Shown piece by piece: positions 24,189 through 33,471 of a stretch of DNA of 43,058 nt. The notes under the pieces were generated by a model. That model searched no databases. It was given only the letters and a program-made list of their open reading frames with translations, and had not been told where the DNA came from. Within the stretch, counting starts at the first letter, position 1. Every line of letters starts with the position of its first letter. Position numbers and translations under genes: made by a program. Source of the DNA: Candidatus Omnitrophota bacterium (GTDB lineage: Bacteria; Omnitrophota; Gorgyraeia; 2-02-FULL-51-18). The DNA lies in contig JAHFFN010000009.1 of the NCBI GenBank assembly GCA_023247915.1, positions 1 through 43,058 on the forward strand. The letters run 5' to 3'.

Positions 24189-24611
24189 ATGAAAGACATT
24201 AAATTTCGAGTCTGGTATTATCCCGAGAATAAAATGTATTATCGCGGCTATCAAAAATGGCTGCATGTTCTCCTATGCGCCGACGACCATGGCTCCAATG
24301 ATGGCCGGGGACTGCCGGTTCGCCGGGCGGCCTACAAGGACTGCGCGCTTCTGGAAAGCACGGGGGTTCTCGATTTGAAGCATCGTGAGGTGTACGAAGG
24401 CGATATTGTTCGTGTAAACTATAAGGGTAAGACTTTTGTGGATCGGGTGGGCGCGGTGCCGGACATGTTTGGATCCAAAAAGATGCATCCTTTAGATGAG
24501 CTTTTAAAAAAATACGGTGTCCCGGGAAGCCCTGAAAATTTGGAAGTGGAAGTGCTTGGGAATGAATACGAACATCCCGAATTATTAAAGGAGGCGAGTC
24601 ATGAAAACTAA
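24189..24611 (+). CDS. YopX-domain protein
   Basis: A 140-residue protein with the YopX pattern: an opening KDIKFRVWYYPENKMYYRG, a central STGVLDLKHREVYEGDIVRV and a closing VEVLGNEYEHPELLKE. The domain is mostly known from phages and prophages, and its biochemical role is unclear. Here the neighbours are chromosomal housekeeping genes and no other phage gene is visible, so this is either a remnant or a domesticated member. The central region is longer than usual. Its 3' end overlaps the next gene by 11 bases and contains that gene's ribosome-binding site. Confidence 0.78.
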   Translation: MKDIKFRVWYYPENKMYYRGYQKWLHVLLCADDHGSNDGRGLPVRRAAYKDCALLESTGVLDLKHREVYEGDIVRVNYKGKTFVDRVGAVPDMFGSKKMHPLDELLKKYGVPGSPENLEVEVLGNEYEHPELLKEASHEN

Positions 24612-25323
24612 ATATTGGTTTCTAGCGGGTCTTGCGGGGGTCGCGCTTTATTTATCATTATCCGGTTCTGTCGCTTGGGCGGGCGGAGACGCGACAAGGT
24701 TCATCGCGACGATTCAAAAAATTGAAATTAAAAATGCCGCGGGAGACTGGATCACCGTGGAAGAGGGTTCAAGATCGTTTGATTTTGGAGTGCAAAATGA
24801 GCCGATTCTTGTGATGAAAAACGAGGGGAAAATTCCTCCCGGAAATTATACTAATTTTAGAGTGACGATCGCCGATAAAATCCAGTTTTCAGGATCAGAC
24901 GCCGAAAATAAAACCAAAGAAGGCGGGGAAATCGTTTATCGTGGGTCGGCCGCAAAATTTTCAGAACTTCCCGGCGATTTAGTGGAATTTCAGGAAGTAT
25001 CACCTTCGTGGAATAAAGAATCCGAGGGACTGGTGACCATGACTTATTATTTTAATTATAAGAAAAGAAGTAAGCCTATCGAGATCTATAGCCGGAGAGA
25101 TTTCAGCAAAGTCGTGGAGGTCAAGCAAGGCTCTCTGATCAAGATGAAGCTTCTGGCCGAACTCCGGGGCGGCGTCAACTTTGCCTGGTCGGAGTCTTTG
25201 GCCGCCAACACCCCCAAAGCGGAGGCGATGTATATGCTGCCACCTCCTTTTACCGAAGCGTCTCTTTCCGCGGATGCGACTACCGGCCGGGTGGGTAAAG
25301 ACGTGATTGAGATGAAATTTTAG
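24601..25323 (+). CDS. Secreted protein of unknown function
   Basis: A 240-residue exported protein. The signal peptide spans about residues 1-27 (LAGLAGVALYLSLSGSVAWA, likely cleaved after AWA). The mature part is beta-rich, opening with FIATIQKIEIKNAAGDWITV and containing GNYTNFRVTI, a pattern loosely like DUF4382-type or carbohydrate-binding beta-sandwich proteins; I cannot assign it. A strong AAGGAGG site at 24588-24594 supports the ATG. It overlaps the YopX-domain gene by 11 bases, so the two are probably co-expressed. Confidence 0.75.
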   Translation: MKTKYWFLAGLAGVALYLSLSGSVAWAGGDATRFIATIQKIEIKNAAGDWITVEEGSRSFDFGVQNEPILVMKNEGKIPPGNYTNFRVTIADKIQFSGSDAENKTKEGGEIVYRGSAAKFSELPGDLVEFQEVSPSWNKESEGLVTMTYYFNYKKRSKPIEIYSRRDFSKVVEVKQGSLIKMKLLAELRGGVNFAWSESLAANTPKAEAMYMLPPPFTEASLSADATTGRVGKDVIEMKF

Positions 25324-25389
25324 TTTGTTTATAAGTTATTTAAATTAAATAAGTTATAAAAAATAAAGTCACTTATTTTTAGAAAAATA

Positions 25390-25418
25390 TTGACAGAGTG
25401 ACCCGGGAGCCGTATACT
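25390..25418 (+). promoter_or_regulatory. Sigma70 promoter of the pyr operon
   Basis: TTGACA (25390-25395), a 17-base spacer and TATACT (25413-25418): close to consensus. The start point should be near 25425, giving a leader of about 50 bases that contains the PyrR hairpin. Confidence 0.85.
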
Positions 25419-25436
25419 CCCACAAAGTTAGTTAAA

Positions 25437-25470
25437 CCTTTTAAGCGGGTCCAGAGAGGCCTGTAAGGGA
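25437..25470 (+). promoter_or_regulatory. PyrR-binding hairpin overlapping the pyrR ribosome-binding site
   Basis: The RNA contains GGUCCAGAGAGGCC (25448-25461), matching the PyrR binding-loop consensus ARUCCNGNGAGGYU at all core positions; the outer A-U pair is replaced by a G-C pair. The base of the hairpin pairs CCUU (25437-25440) with AAGG (25465-25468), and AAGGGA is the ribosome-binding site for ATG 25476. PyrR bound to this loop would hide the site. No terminator follows, so control should be translational. Consensus is established knowledge from Gram-positive pyr leaders; the mechanism here is inference. Confidence 0.8.
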
Positions 25471-25475
25471 AAAAA

Positions 25476-26006
25476 ATGAACAAGCTTGTCCTCGATAGTC
25501 CTTCGATTGAACGCGCCGCCACCCGGATGGCGCATGAAATTCTAGAAAAAAATAATGGCGTGGACGGTCTGTGCCTGATTGGCATTCAGACGCGCGGAGT
25601 CATTTTGGCTCAACGCCTCGAAAAAATCATTGAAAAAATCAGCCATGCCAAGGTTCCTATCGGGATCTTGGACATCAATCTCTATCGCGACGATTTGACC
25701 AAGGTCGCGGAACAACCCATCATCCATAAAACAGAAATCAACTTTGATTTAGACAATAAAATCGTGGTGTTGGTCGATGATGTGCTCTACACGGGGCGCA
25801 CGATTCGTTCGGCGCTGGACGCGATTGTCGACTTTGGCCGTCCTAAACGCATTGAGCTGGCGGTGTTGATTGACCGGGGGCACCGGGAGCTTCCGATACG
25901 CGCGGATTTTGTGGGGAAAAATATTCCGACTAGCGACAATGAAATCGTGCATGTGCATTTTACAGAAACCGATAAAGTGGAAGAAGTCGTGGTGGCTCAA
26001 AAATGA
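25476..26006 (+). CDS. pyrR: Bifunctional pyr operon regulator / uracil phosphoribosyltransferase
   Basis: PyrR (176 aa) senses UMP/UTP against PRPP and binds pyr leader RNA; many members also convert uracil plus PRPP to UMP. The PRPP loop is [20 protein letters not shown] (about residues 93-112). [15 protein letters not shown] and [12 protein letters not shown] are typical PyrR blocks. It is the first gene of the operon and is preceded by a PyrR-type RNA hairpin, so it probably represses its own translation and that of coupled downstream genes. It overlaps pyrB by four bases. Confidence 0.96.
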   Translation: MNKLVLDSPSIERAATRMAHEILEKNNGVDGLCLIGIQTRGVILAQRLEKIIEKISHAKVPIGILDINLYRDDLTKVAEQPIIHKTEINFDLDNKIVVLVDDVLYTGRTIRSALDAIVDFGRPKRIELAVLIDRGHRELPIRADFVGKNIPTSDNEIVHVHFTETDKVEEVVVAQK

Positions 26007-26956
26007 CGGACACCCCTAAAGCCAAAACGGAGTTTCGCTGGACGCGCAAGGACTTGCTCTCAGTGGAGGAGCTTTCCCGCGAAGAGATCGAATTGATTCT
26101 CCAAACCGCCGAGTCCTTCAAAGAAGTCTCAAGCCGTGAAGTCAAGAAAGTACCCGCGCTTCGAGGTAAAACCGTCGCTAATCTTTTTTTCGAGTCTTCC
26201 ACGCGCACGCGCACAAGTTTTGAACTGGCCGCCAAGCGCTTGTCCGCGGATCTGGTTAATTTTTCCTCCTCCGCCTCCAGCACTTCTAAAGGTGAGAGCT
26301 TGAGCGACACCGCTAAAAATATTGAAGCCATGAATGTGGACACGATTGTGATGCGTCACTCGTCTTCGGGCTCCGCGGAGTATCTGGCCAAAAAACTAAA
26401 AGTCGGCGTGATCAATGCCGGGGATGGCATTCACGAGCATCCCACACAAGGTCTTTTGGATATTTTCACCATTCGTGAAAAGAAAAAATCACTCGAAGGC
26501 GTCCGAGTCTGTCTGGTTGGCGATATTCTGCATTCACGCGTGGCGCGTTCCAATATCTGGGGACTTCTCAAACTGGGCGCCAAAGTGACGGTGTGCGGAC
26601 CCCCGACATTAATTCCCGCCAAAATCGAGCAGTTGGGAGTGGAAGTCAGCTACGATCTCGATAAAGTGATCAAAGATCAGGATGTGCTCAATATTTTAAG
26701 AATTCAGCTGGAACGTCAGAAAGGCGCGTTTTTTCCTTCGATCCGGGAGTACGCGGCCGAATACGGCATTTCCAAAGAGAGAATGCTCAAGGCGAAAAAA
26801 GATGTGATTATCATGCATCCGGGACCGATCAATCGTGGGGTGGAGTTGGCGGCGGAGGTGGCGGATGGGCCGCAGTCGGTGATTTTGGATCAGGTGACAA
26901 ACGGGGTAGCTGTGCGCATGGCAGTTTTGTTTCATACAACGATGGTGGAGCGTTAA
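26003..26956 (+). CDS. pyrB: Aspartate carbamoyltransferase catalytic subunit
   Basis: Catalyses carbamoyl phosphate plus aspartate to N-carbamoylaspartate (317 aa). The carbamoyl-phosphate signature [18 protein letters not shown] and the [14 protein letters not shown] motif are both present, and the C-terminal [11 protein letters not shown] loop is normal. No pyrI regulatory subunit is found in the window, consistent with an unregulated trimer or a complex with PyrC. ATG overlaps the pyrR stop (ATGA). Confidence 0.97.
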   Translation: MTDTPKAKTEFRWTRKDLLSVEELSREEIELILQTAESFKEVSSREVKKVPALRGKTVANLFFESSTRTRTSFELAAKRLSADLVNFSSSASSTSKGESLSDTAKNIEAMNVDTIVMRHSSSGSAEYLAKKLKVGVINAGDGIHEHPTQGLLDIFTIREKKKSLEGVRVCLVGDILHSRVARSNIWGLLKLGAKVTVCGPPTLIPAKIEQLGVEVSYDLDKVIKDQDVLNILRIQLERQKGAFFPSIREYAAEYGISKERMLKAKKDVIIMHPGPINRGVELAAEVADGPQSVILDQVTNGVAVRMAVLFHTTMVER

Positions 26957-28240
26957 ATGAAAATCTTAATCAAGGGCGGCCATGTTGTAGATCCCAAGAA
27001 TAAAATCGATGATGTCTTGGACGTGTTTATCGAAAATGGAAAAATTAAAAAAATCGCTAAATCGATTACCGAAAAAGCTGACAAAGAAATCAATGCTAAA
27101 GGGAAAATCGTCTGTCCTGGATTAATCGATGTGCATGTGCACTTAAGACAGCCGGGCTATGAGTACAAAGAAAATATTGAGAGCGGTTTGCGTGCGGCGG
27201 TGAAGGGCGGGTTTACCGGGGTGTGTCCGATGCCCAATACCAATCCCGTGGCGGATCGCCGTTCGGACATGGAATTCATGATCGGCGAAGCGCGTCGTCT
27301 GTCTTTGATCAATCTCTGGCCGGTGGGAGCGGTGACGCTCAAACAAGAAGGAAAAGAGCTGACGGAATTTGGCGAGCTTAAAAAAGGCGGCGCGATGGCG
27401 CTTTCCGACGATGGACGGCCTATTACGGACTCCAGTATTTTGCGCCGCGCCTTGGAATATTCCAAAAAATTTGATCTGGTACTCATGGTGCATTGCCAGG
27501 ATGAAGCGCTTTTCTGCGGCGGATGCATGAATGAAGGGTTTGTGTCGACGAAGCTCGGCGTCCCCGGGATTCCGGTGGAAGCGGAGAGCGTCGAAGTGGC
27601 GCGGGACATTCAGCTAGCGGATCTGACCGGCGCGCGACTGCATTTTTGCCACATCTCGAGCAAAAAATCGCTCGATTTGATCCGTCAAGCCAAGGCACAG
27701 GGCTCTAAAGTGACCGCCGAGACTTGCCCTCATTATTTTCATCTGACAGATGAGGCGGTGCTTCGTTATAATTCCAACGCGAAAATGAATCCGCCTCTAA
27801 GAACGTCGCTGGATGTAGACGCGGTCAAAAAATCTTTGAAAGACGGCACCGTCGACGCGATCTCGACTGATCACGCGCCGCACTCTGAAAGCGAGAAAGA
27901 CTCGGAGTTTGATCACGCGCCCTTTGGCATCATCGGTCTTGAGACATCGCTCGCGCTTTCCTTGAGACTGGTGGAAGAAAAAGTGCTATCATTGTCGGAA
28001 TTGGTGCGAAAAATGTCGCTGGCACCCGCCGAAATTTTAAAAGTGGATCGCGGGCATTTGTCTGAAGGTGCTGTGGCGGACGTGACGATATTTGATCCTA
28101 ATGTGGAATGGATCGTCGATAAAAATAAATTCGAATCCAAATCCAAAAATTCCCCGTTCATCGGGTGGAAAGTCAAAGGCCGCGCAACCGAAGTCATTTG
28201 CGACGGACGCATTGTGATGAAAGACGGAGAGATTGTTTAA
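26957..28240 (+). CDS. pyrC: Dihydroorotase (long form)
   Basis: Amidohydrolase (427 aa) that cyclises carbamoylaspartate to dihydroorotate. Metal ligands appear in DVHVHLRQPG (first His pair), CPMPNTNP, MVHCQDE, HISSKKS and STDHAPH. The length and motif set are those of the Gram-positive/Aquifex type that can associate with PyrB, unlike the shorter E. coli PyrC. The HLRQPG sequence has Gln where HLRDPG or HLREPG is common, a minor change. It starts directly after the pyrB stop. Confidence 0.96.
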   Translation: MKILIKGGHVVDPKNKIDDVLDVFIENGKIKKIAKSITEKADKEINAKGKIVCPGLIDVHVHLRQPGYEYKENIESGLRAAVKGGFTGVCPMPNTNPVADRRSDMEFMIGEARRLSLINLWPVGAVTLKQEGKELTEFGELKKGGAMALSDDGRPITDSSILRRALEYSKKFDLVLMVHCQDEALFCGGCMNEGFVSTKLGVPGIPVEAESVEVARDIQLADLTGARLHFCHISSKKSLDLIRQAKAQGSKVTAETCPHYFHLTDEAVLRYNSNAKMNPPLRTSLDVDAVKKSLKDGTVDAISTDHAPHSESEKDSEFDHAPFGIIGLETSLALSLRLVEEKVLSLSELVRKMSLAPAEILKVDRGHLSEGAVADVTIFDPNVEWIVDKNKFESKSKNSPFIGWKVKGRATEVICDGRIVMKDGEIV

Positions 28241-29329
28241 TTGAAAAAAGAAGCGATTCTAGCTCTAGAAGACGGGAAGGTTTATCGCGGGTTCGCGTTT
28301 GGCGCCGAGGGCGAAGCGTACGGCGAAGTCGTTTTTAATACCAGCATGATGGGCTATCAGGAAATTCTTACAGACCCTTCCTATAAAGGCCAGATGGTTT
28401 GCATGACGTATCCGCTCATTGGCAATTACGGGATCAACAAAGAAGATATGGAGTCGACCCGTCCCTTTCTCGAGGGTTTTATCGTCAAAGAAGTTAGCCG
28501 TATTTATTCCAATTGGCGCGCCAATGAAGATTTAGGTTCTTATCTTAAGAGAAATAAAATTATCGGCATCGAAGGCATCGACACCCGTGCGCTGACCAAG
28601 CATTTAAGAGAAGAAGGCGCCAAAAAAGCCGTGATTTCCACAACGGATCTCGACGAAAAAAGTCTGATCAAAAAAGCGGCCGCCTCTCCGGGTCTTGACG
28701 GACGGGATCTCATCAAAGAAGTGATGTGCCAAAAAGCGTATGACTGGAATGAGAGCGGAAAATACCGTGTGGTCGCGATTGATTCGGGAATAAAACACAA
28801 CATTATGCGGGAATTGGCACTTCGCAATTGTCATGTGCGTGTGGTGCCGGCGACGGCGACCAAGGCGGATATTCTCTCATTCAAACCCAATGGCCTTTTC
28901 TTATCCAACGGCCCCGGTGATCCCGAAGCGCTTCCTTATATTGTGAATACGGTCAAAAGCGTGATGGGTGAGATGCCGATTTTCGGCATTTGTTTGGGGC
29001 ACCAGATTTTAGGACAGGCTTTCGGCGGAAAAACGTTCAAACTTAAGTTTGGCCATCATGGCGGCAATCAACCGGTGATTGATTTAAAATCCCGCGCGGT
29101 GAATATCACCTCTCAAAATCATAGTTTCGCCGTGAATGTCGACACGATTCCCGATAAAAGTGTGGAAATGACGCATATTAATTTAAATGACAATACCTGC
29201 GAGGGGATGGAGCATAAAAAACTTCCGATTTTTTCGGTGCAATATCATCCCGAAGCGGCGCCCGGCCCGCATGACGCGGCGCATCACTTTGACAAGTTTA
29301 TTAGTTTAATGAAAAAAGACCCTAAATAA
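28241..29329 (+). CDS. carA: Carbamoyl-phosphate synthase small (glutaminase) subunit
   Basis: Glutamine amidotransferase subunit (362 aa) delivering ammonia to CarB. The nucleophile is Cys251 in GICLGHQILGQ, with the His-Glu pair in QYHPEAAPG. The N-terminal half (LALEDGKVYRG, FNTSMMGYQEILTDPSY) is the usual CarB-binding domain. The start is TTG immediately after the pyrC stop. Just after the gene lies AAGGATATG, which looks like a former ribosome-binding site for carB now separated from it by a structured repeat. Confidence 0.96.
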   Translation: MKKEAILALEDGKVYRGFAFGAEGEAYGEVVFNTSMMGYQEILTDPSYKGQMVCMTYPLIGNYGINKEDMESTRPFLEGFIVKEVSRIYSNWRANEDLGSYLKRNKIIGIEGIDTRALTKHLREEGAKKAVISTTDLDEKSLIKKAAASPGLDGRDLIKEVMCQKAYDWNESGKYRVVAIDSGIKHNIMRELALRNCHVRVVPATATKADILSFKPNGLFLSNGPGDPEALPYIVNTVKSVMGEMPIFGICLGHQILGQAFGGKTFKLKFGHHGGNQPVIDLKSRAVNITSQNHSFAVNVDTIPDKSVEMTHINLNDNTCEGMEHKKLPIFSVQYHPEAAPGPHDAAHHFDKFISLMKKDPK

Positions 29330-29336
29330 GGATATG

Positions 29337-29398
29337 TTAGCGTTTAGCGGATAGCGTATAGGAAACTACACGCTAAACGCTAAGTGCTATCCGCTAAA
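29337..29398. repeat. Overlapping inverted repeats between carA and carB
   Basis: Two perfect 13-base stems in the order A-B-A'-B': TTAGCGTTTAGCG (29337-29349) pairs with 29371-29383, and TTTAGCGGATAGC (29343-29355) pairs with 29386-29398. The 5' arms overlap by seven bases, so the stems are mutually exclusive. The second stem ends three bases before the carB ATG. No ribosome-binding site remains in front of carB. Confidence 0.8.
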
Positions 29399-29401
29399 AT
29401 A

Positions 29402-32400
29402 ATGCCAAAAAGAACCGACATTAAAAAAATTCTGATTATCGGCTCCGGCCCCATCGTCATCGGGCAGGCTTGTGAATTTGATTATTCGGGGACTCAGGCC
29501 TGCAAGGCGCTTCGCGAAGACGGCTATGAAGTGGTTTTGATTAATTCCAATCCCGCGACCATCATGACGGATCCGCAAACGGCCGATCGCACCTATATCG
29601 AACCAATCACCATCGAATTTCTCGAAAAAATTATTCAAATTGAAAAACCGGACGCGGTGTTGCCGACGCTTGGCGGACAAACAGGTCTCAATATCGCGGT
29701 CAAAGCGGCGGAAGCGGGAATTTTTGAAAAATATAATGTCAAAATGATCGGTGTGAATCTGGCCGCGATCAAAAAAGCCGAAGACCGCGATCTTTTTAAG
29801 AGGGCGATGCAAAAAATCGGTCTCGACATGCCTCGATCCGGCTTAGCCCACACCATGGACGAGGCGATGAAGGTTTTAGAAGAAATAAAATTGCCAGTTG
29901 TTATTCGTCCTGGCTTTACACTGGGCGGCACTGGCGGCGGCATCGCGACAACCATGGAAGAATTTAAGAAAATCGCGGCTTATGGACTCCAACTTTCCAT
30001 GAACTCCCAGATTTTGGTTGAGGAATCCATTGTCGGATGGAAAGAATTTGAGCTAGAGGTGATGCGTGACCGCAAAGACAATGTGGTCATCATTTGCTCG
30101 ATTGAAAATTTTGATCCAATGGGTGTTCATACCGGTGACTCGATCACGGTGGCGCCAATTCAAACACTCACCGATGTGGAATACCAGAAAATGCGTGACG
30201 CGGCGATCGCATGTATCCGTGAAATCGGCGTGGAGACCGGCGGATCGAATATCCAGTTTGCTTTAAACCCCGCTAATGGCCGTATGATTGTGATTGAAAT
30301 GAATCCGCGCGTGTCGCGTTCTTCGGCGCTGGCCTCCAAGGCGACAGGTTTCCCCATTGCCAAGATTGCGGCGAAGTTGGCCGTTGGCTACACGCTCGAT
30401 GAGATTCCGAACGACATCACCAAAAAAACACCCGCCAGTTTTGAACCGACCATTGATTATTGTGTGGTCAAAATTCCTCGTTTCGCGTTTGAGAAATTCC
30501 CTGGAGCGGACACCACGCTAACCACGCAGATGAAATCCGTCGGTGAAGTCATGGCCATCGGCCGTACCTTTAAAGAAGCATTTCAAAAAGGGTTGCGCGG
30601 TCTTGAAATCAAAGCTTCCGGTTTTGAATCCAAAAAAGCCACCGGCGATTTAACCGAGTTTTTAGTTCGCCCCAATGCCGAACGTTTTTATTATCTCAAA
30701 CGCGCGCTTTTAGAAGGAATGAGTGTTGAAAAAATTCATGAGCTGACAAAAATTGATACCTGGTTTTTGGATAACTTGAGCGAGCTTGTGGAGTTTGAAA
30801 GAGGGCTTCAAAAAATCGCGTCTGAGAAAAAAGAACTCACGCGTCAAAAATTACATGATGCCAAAGCGCTGGGATTTTCGGATATTCAGCTCGGGGAAAT
30901 CTTTTCCAAGTCCGAGGGCGACATGCGCATGCTCCGCAAAGCGCTAGACGTCATTCCCACGTATAAATTGGTCGACACTTGCGCGGCTGAGTTTGAGGCG
31001 TTCACGCCTTATTATTACTCCACCTATGAATCCGAAGACGAAGTCAAGACGTCAAATACACAAAAAATTATGATTTTGGGCGGCGGGCCTAACCGTATCG
31101 GGCAGGGGATTGAATTTGATTATTGTTGCTGTCACGCGGCTTTCGCTCTGAAAGAAATTGGTTTTGAAACCATCATGGTCAATTGCAACCCCGAAACTGT
31201 TTCCACGGACTATGACACTTCCGATCGCCTTTATTTTGAACCGGTGACGCTGGAAGACGTGCTCAACATCGTCGACAAAGAAAAACCCAAAGGCGTGATT
31301 GTTCAGTTCGGCGGACAGACGCCGCTCAATCTCGCGCTGGCGCTTAAAAAAGCGGGTGTGCCCATCATTGGCACCAGCCCTGAGGCCATTGACCGCGCTG
31401 AAGACCGCAAAAAGTTTTCCACTATGCTTCACAAGCTGGGTTTGAAACAGCCGGAAAATGGCAATGCCATTAGCTTTGAACAAGCCAAAAAAGAAGCCGA
31501 TCGTATCGGCTACCCAGTGTTAGTTCGGCCTTCGTATGTGCTCGGTGGCCGCGCGATGCAAATTGTTTATGACGAAGCCTCTCTGGATGCCTACATGAAA
31601 CAAAACGCGGTGGAGGCTTCTGCGGATCGTCCGATCTTGGTGGATAAATTTTTAGAAGGTGCTAAAGAAGTTGATGTGGACATGATTTCCGACGGAGAAA
31701 CTTTCGTGGTGGGCGGCGTGATGGAGCATATTGAACAAGCCGGCATTCATTCCGGAGATAGCGCCTGCTGTTTGCCGCCGCATTCATTGAGTGATGATAT
31801 TGTCGAAGAAATCAAACAGCAAACGGCTGAAATGGCCAAAGAACTCGGCGTGATTGGTCTCATGAATGTGCAATTTGCCGTGAAAGACAAAACCGTGTAC
31901 GTTCTCGAAGTAAATCCGCGCGCTTCCCGCACCGTGCCCTTTGTTTCAAAAGCCATCGGCGTGCCGCTGGCCAAACTTGCGGCCAAAGTCATGGCCGGGC
32001 ACAAATTAAAAGATCTTGGATTTACCAAAGAAATTACCCCTTCCTTTAAATCAGTCAAGGAAGTGGTGCTACCGTTTGTTCGTTTCCGCGGCGTCGACAT
32101 TTTACTCGGACCTGAAATGAAGTCGACCGGTGAAGTGATGGGCATTGATACTAATTTTGGAAAAGCATTTGCCAAGGCGCAGATTGCCGCCAGCTCCACT
32201 TTGCCGACCGAGGGCACGGTTTTCTTAAGCGTGAAAGATAAAGACAAACCAGCCATCACGGAAATTGCCAAGCAACTTTCTCTTATGAAATTCAATCTCG
32301 TTGCCACCGAGGGTACCGCCAAAGTTCTAAAAGAAGCGGGAATCGTAGTAAAGCCGCTTAAAAAAATTAGCGAAGGCAGTCCTAATGTCACCGATTTGAT

Positions 32401-32650
32401 TCAAGCGCAGGCGCTTAGCTTGGTGATTAACACCCCGGCCGGTGACAAACCCAGAAAAGATGAAGTGGTGATCCGCTCCATGGCGGTTTCTCGCGGCGTT
32501 CCTTGCATCACAACCATTGAAGGCGCTCTGGCGTCCATTCAAGGCATGAAGGCCGTCAAAGACAAGGAATTATCTGTCTGCGCGCTTCAAATTCATCATG
32601 AGAAACTCCGCAAATCCCAAAAACTCGAGACAGCACCCGTTGGTCAGTAG
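29402..32650 (+). CDS. carB: Carbamoyl-phosphate synthase large subunit
   Basis: Large subunit (1082 aa) with two homologous ATP-grasp halves and a C-terminal MGS-like allosteric domain. It makes carbamoyl phosphate for pyrimidines and arginine. The start ATG 29402 gives [20 protein letters not shown], the conserved N-terminus; the frame is open six codons further to a GTG at 29384, which falls inside a hairpin and is rejected. The second half begins near residue 550 with [20 protein letters not shown]. The long stretches [12 protein letters not shown] and [11 protein letters not shown] are the ATP-grasp loops of the two halves. Nothing is missing. Confidence 0.97.
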   Translation: MPKRTDIKKILIIGSGPIVIGQACEFDYSGTQACKALREDGYEVVLINSNPATIMTDPQTADRTYIEPITIEFLEKIIQIEKPDAVLPTLGGQTGLNIAVKAAEAGIFEKYNVKMIGVNLAAIKKAEDRDLFKRAMQKIGLDMPRSGLAHTMDEAMKVLEEIKLPVVIRPGFTLGGTGGGIATTMEEFKKIAAYGLQLSMNSQILVEESIVGWKEFELEVMRDRKDNVVIICSIENFDPMGVHTGDSITVAPIQTLTDVEYQKMRDAAIACIREIGVETGGSNIQFALNPANGRMIVIEMNPRVSRSSALASKATGFPIAKIAAKLAVGYTLDEIPNDITKKTPASFEPTIDYCVVKIPRFAFEKFPGADTTLTTQMKSVGEVMAIGRTFKEAFQKGLRGLEIKASGFESKKATGDLTEFLVRPNAERFYYLKRALLEGMSVEKIHELTKIDTWFLDNLSELVEFERGLQKIASEKKELTRQKLHDAKALGFSDIQLGEIFSKSEGDMRMLRKALDVIPTYKLVDTCAAEFEAFTPYYYSTYESEDEVKTSNTQKIMILGGGPNRIGQGIEFDYCCCHAAFALKEIGFETIMVNCNPETVSTDYDTSDRLYFEPVTLEDVLNIVDKEKPKGVIVQFGGQTPLNLALALKKAGVPIIGTSPEAIDRAEDRKKFSTMLHKLGLKQPENGNAISFEQAKKEADRIGYPVLVRPSYVLGGRAMQIVYDEASLDAYMKQNAVEASADRPILVDKFLEGAKEVDVDMISDGETFVVGGVMEHIEQAGIHSGDSACCLPPHSLSDDIVEEIKQQTAEMAKELGVIGLMNVQFAVKDKTVYVLEVNPRASRTVPFVSKAIGVPLAKLAAKVMAGHKLKDLGFTKEITPSFKSVKEVVLPFVRFRGVDILLGPEMKSTGEVMGIDTNFGKAFAKAQIAASSTLPTEGTVFLSVKDKDKPAITEIAKQLSLMKFNLVATEGTAKVLKEAGIVVKPLKKISEGSPNVTDLIQAQALSLVINTPAGDKPRKDEVVIRSMAVSRGVPCITTIEGALASIQGMKAVKDKELSVCALQIHHEKLRKSQKLETAPVGQ

Positions 32651-32652
32651 TC

Positions 32653-33471
32653 ATGTTTAAAGAACGGTGCGTGATCGAGGAAAATAAAAAGATCGCGCCG
32701 GGGCATTATTCGATCCGGTTGCGTTCCTCCAAAATTTCTAAAAAATCCAAACCGGGTCAATTTGTGCAGGTGTTATGCTCGGATTCTTACGAACCTCTGT
32801 TGCCGCGTCCCTTCAGCTTTTTGGATGTGGATAAAAATTCATTTTCATTTTTGTATCAGGTGGTGGGGAAGGGGACGAAAATTTTATCTGCCTTGAAAAG
32901 AGGGGATGAAGTTTCGATTTTAGGGCCGTTGGGGCAAGGCTTTTCTTTGAAAAATGCCAAATCTATCGTGTTGGTGGGCGGCGGCGTGGGGATCCCCCCG
33001 TTGTATCACTGGGCTAAAGAATGTGTGACAAAATTAAAGGTATCGGCCAAAAATATTCACGTGTTCCTGGGTGCGCGCGACAAATCGCTTCTTTTGTGCG
33101 AAAAAGAATTTAAAAAATTGGGTGTTCATTTTTACGCAGCAACGGACAATGGTTCCAGAGGACACAAAGGGTTTGTGACGGAATTGGTGGGTGAACATCT
33201 TGACCGGACCACGTCCGTAGGTGGAAAAAATAGTGCACCGGACGTGGTCCGTATGTACACGTGTGGACCAACCCCCATGTTAAAAGCCGTTTCGGCCTTG
33301 GCAAAAAAATACGACGTTTCTTGCGAGGTTTCGGTGGAAGTTCCTATGGCTTGCGGCTTCGGAGCCTGTCTTGGCTGTGCGATCAAGGTCAAAAAAGACG
33401 ACGGCCATCGTTTCGCGATCGCCTGTTGCGAAGGACCGGTATTCCAAGCGAAAGAAATTTTATGGGATTAA
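32653..33471 (+). CDS. pyrK: Dihydroorotate dehydrogenase electron-transfer subunit
   Basis: PyrK (272 aa) pairs with the class 1B PyrD to pass electrons from dihydroorotate through FAD and a [2Fe-2S] centre to NAD+. The N-terminal FAD domain shows RPFSFLDVD and KGTKILSALKRGD; VGGGVGIPPLYH is the NAD-binding loop. The C-terminal cluster ligands are visible as ACGFGACLGCAIK plus a later Cys in ACCEGPVF. It sits directly before pyrD and overlaps it by 10 bases, as expected for partners. Confidence 0.94.
   Translation: MFKERCVIEENKKIAPGHYSIRLRSSKISKKSKPGQFVQVLCSDSYEPLLPRPFSFLDVDKNSFSFLYQVVGKGTKILSALKRGDEVSILGPLGQGFSLKNAKSIVLVGGGVGIPPLYHWAKECVTKLKVSAKNIHVFLGARDKSLLLCEKEFKKLGVHFYAATDNGSRGHKGFVTELVGEHLDRTTSVGGKNSAPDVVRMYTCGPTPMLKAVSALAKKYDVSCEVSVEVPMACGFGACLGCAIKVKKDDGHRFAIACCEGPVFQAKEILWD

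Noticed and set aside
25336-25353. TTATTTAA-A-TTAAATAA inverted repeat after the secreted-protein gene as a terminator
   Set aside because: Only A/T pairs and no clear T tract; too weak to call a terminator.
29384-29401. GTG start six codons upstream of the carB ATG
   Set aside because: It falls within the repeat stems, and CarB proteins begin at the MPKRTDIKK equivalent.
31747-32391. 214-codon minus-strand open frame inside carB
   Set aside because: Antisense shadow of the well-conserved second half of CarB.
33261-33461. Upstream extension of pyrD by 67 codons
   Set aside because: The added residues are an alternative frame of pyrK; the PyrD family N-terminus begins at ATG 33462.
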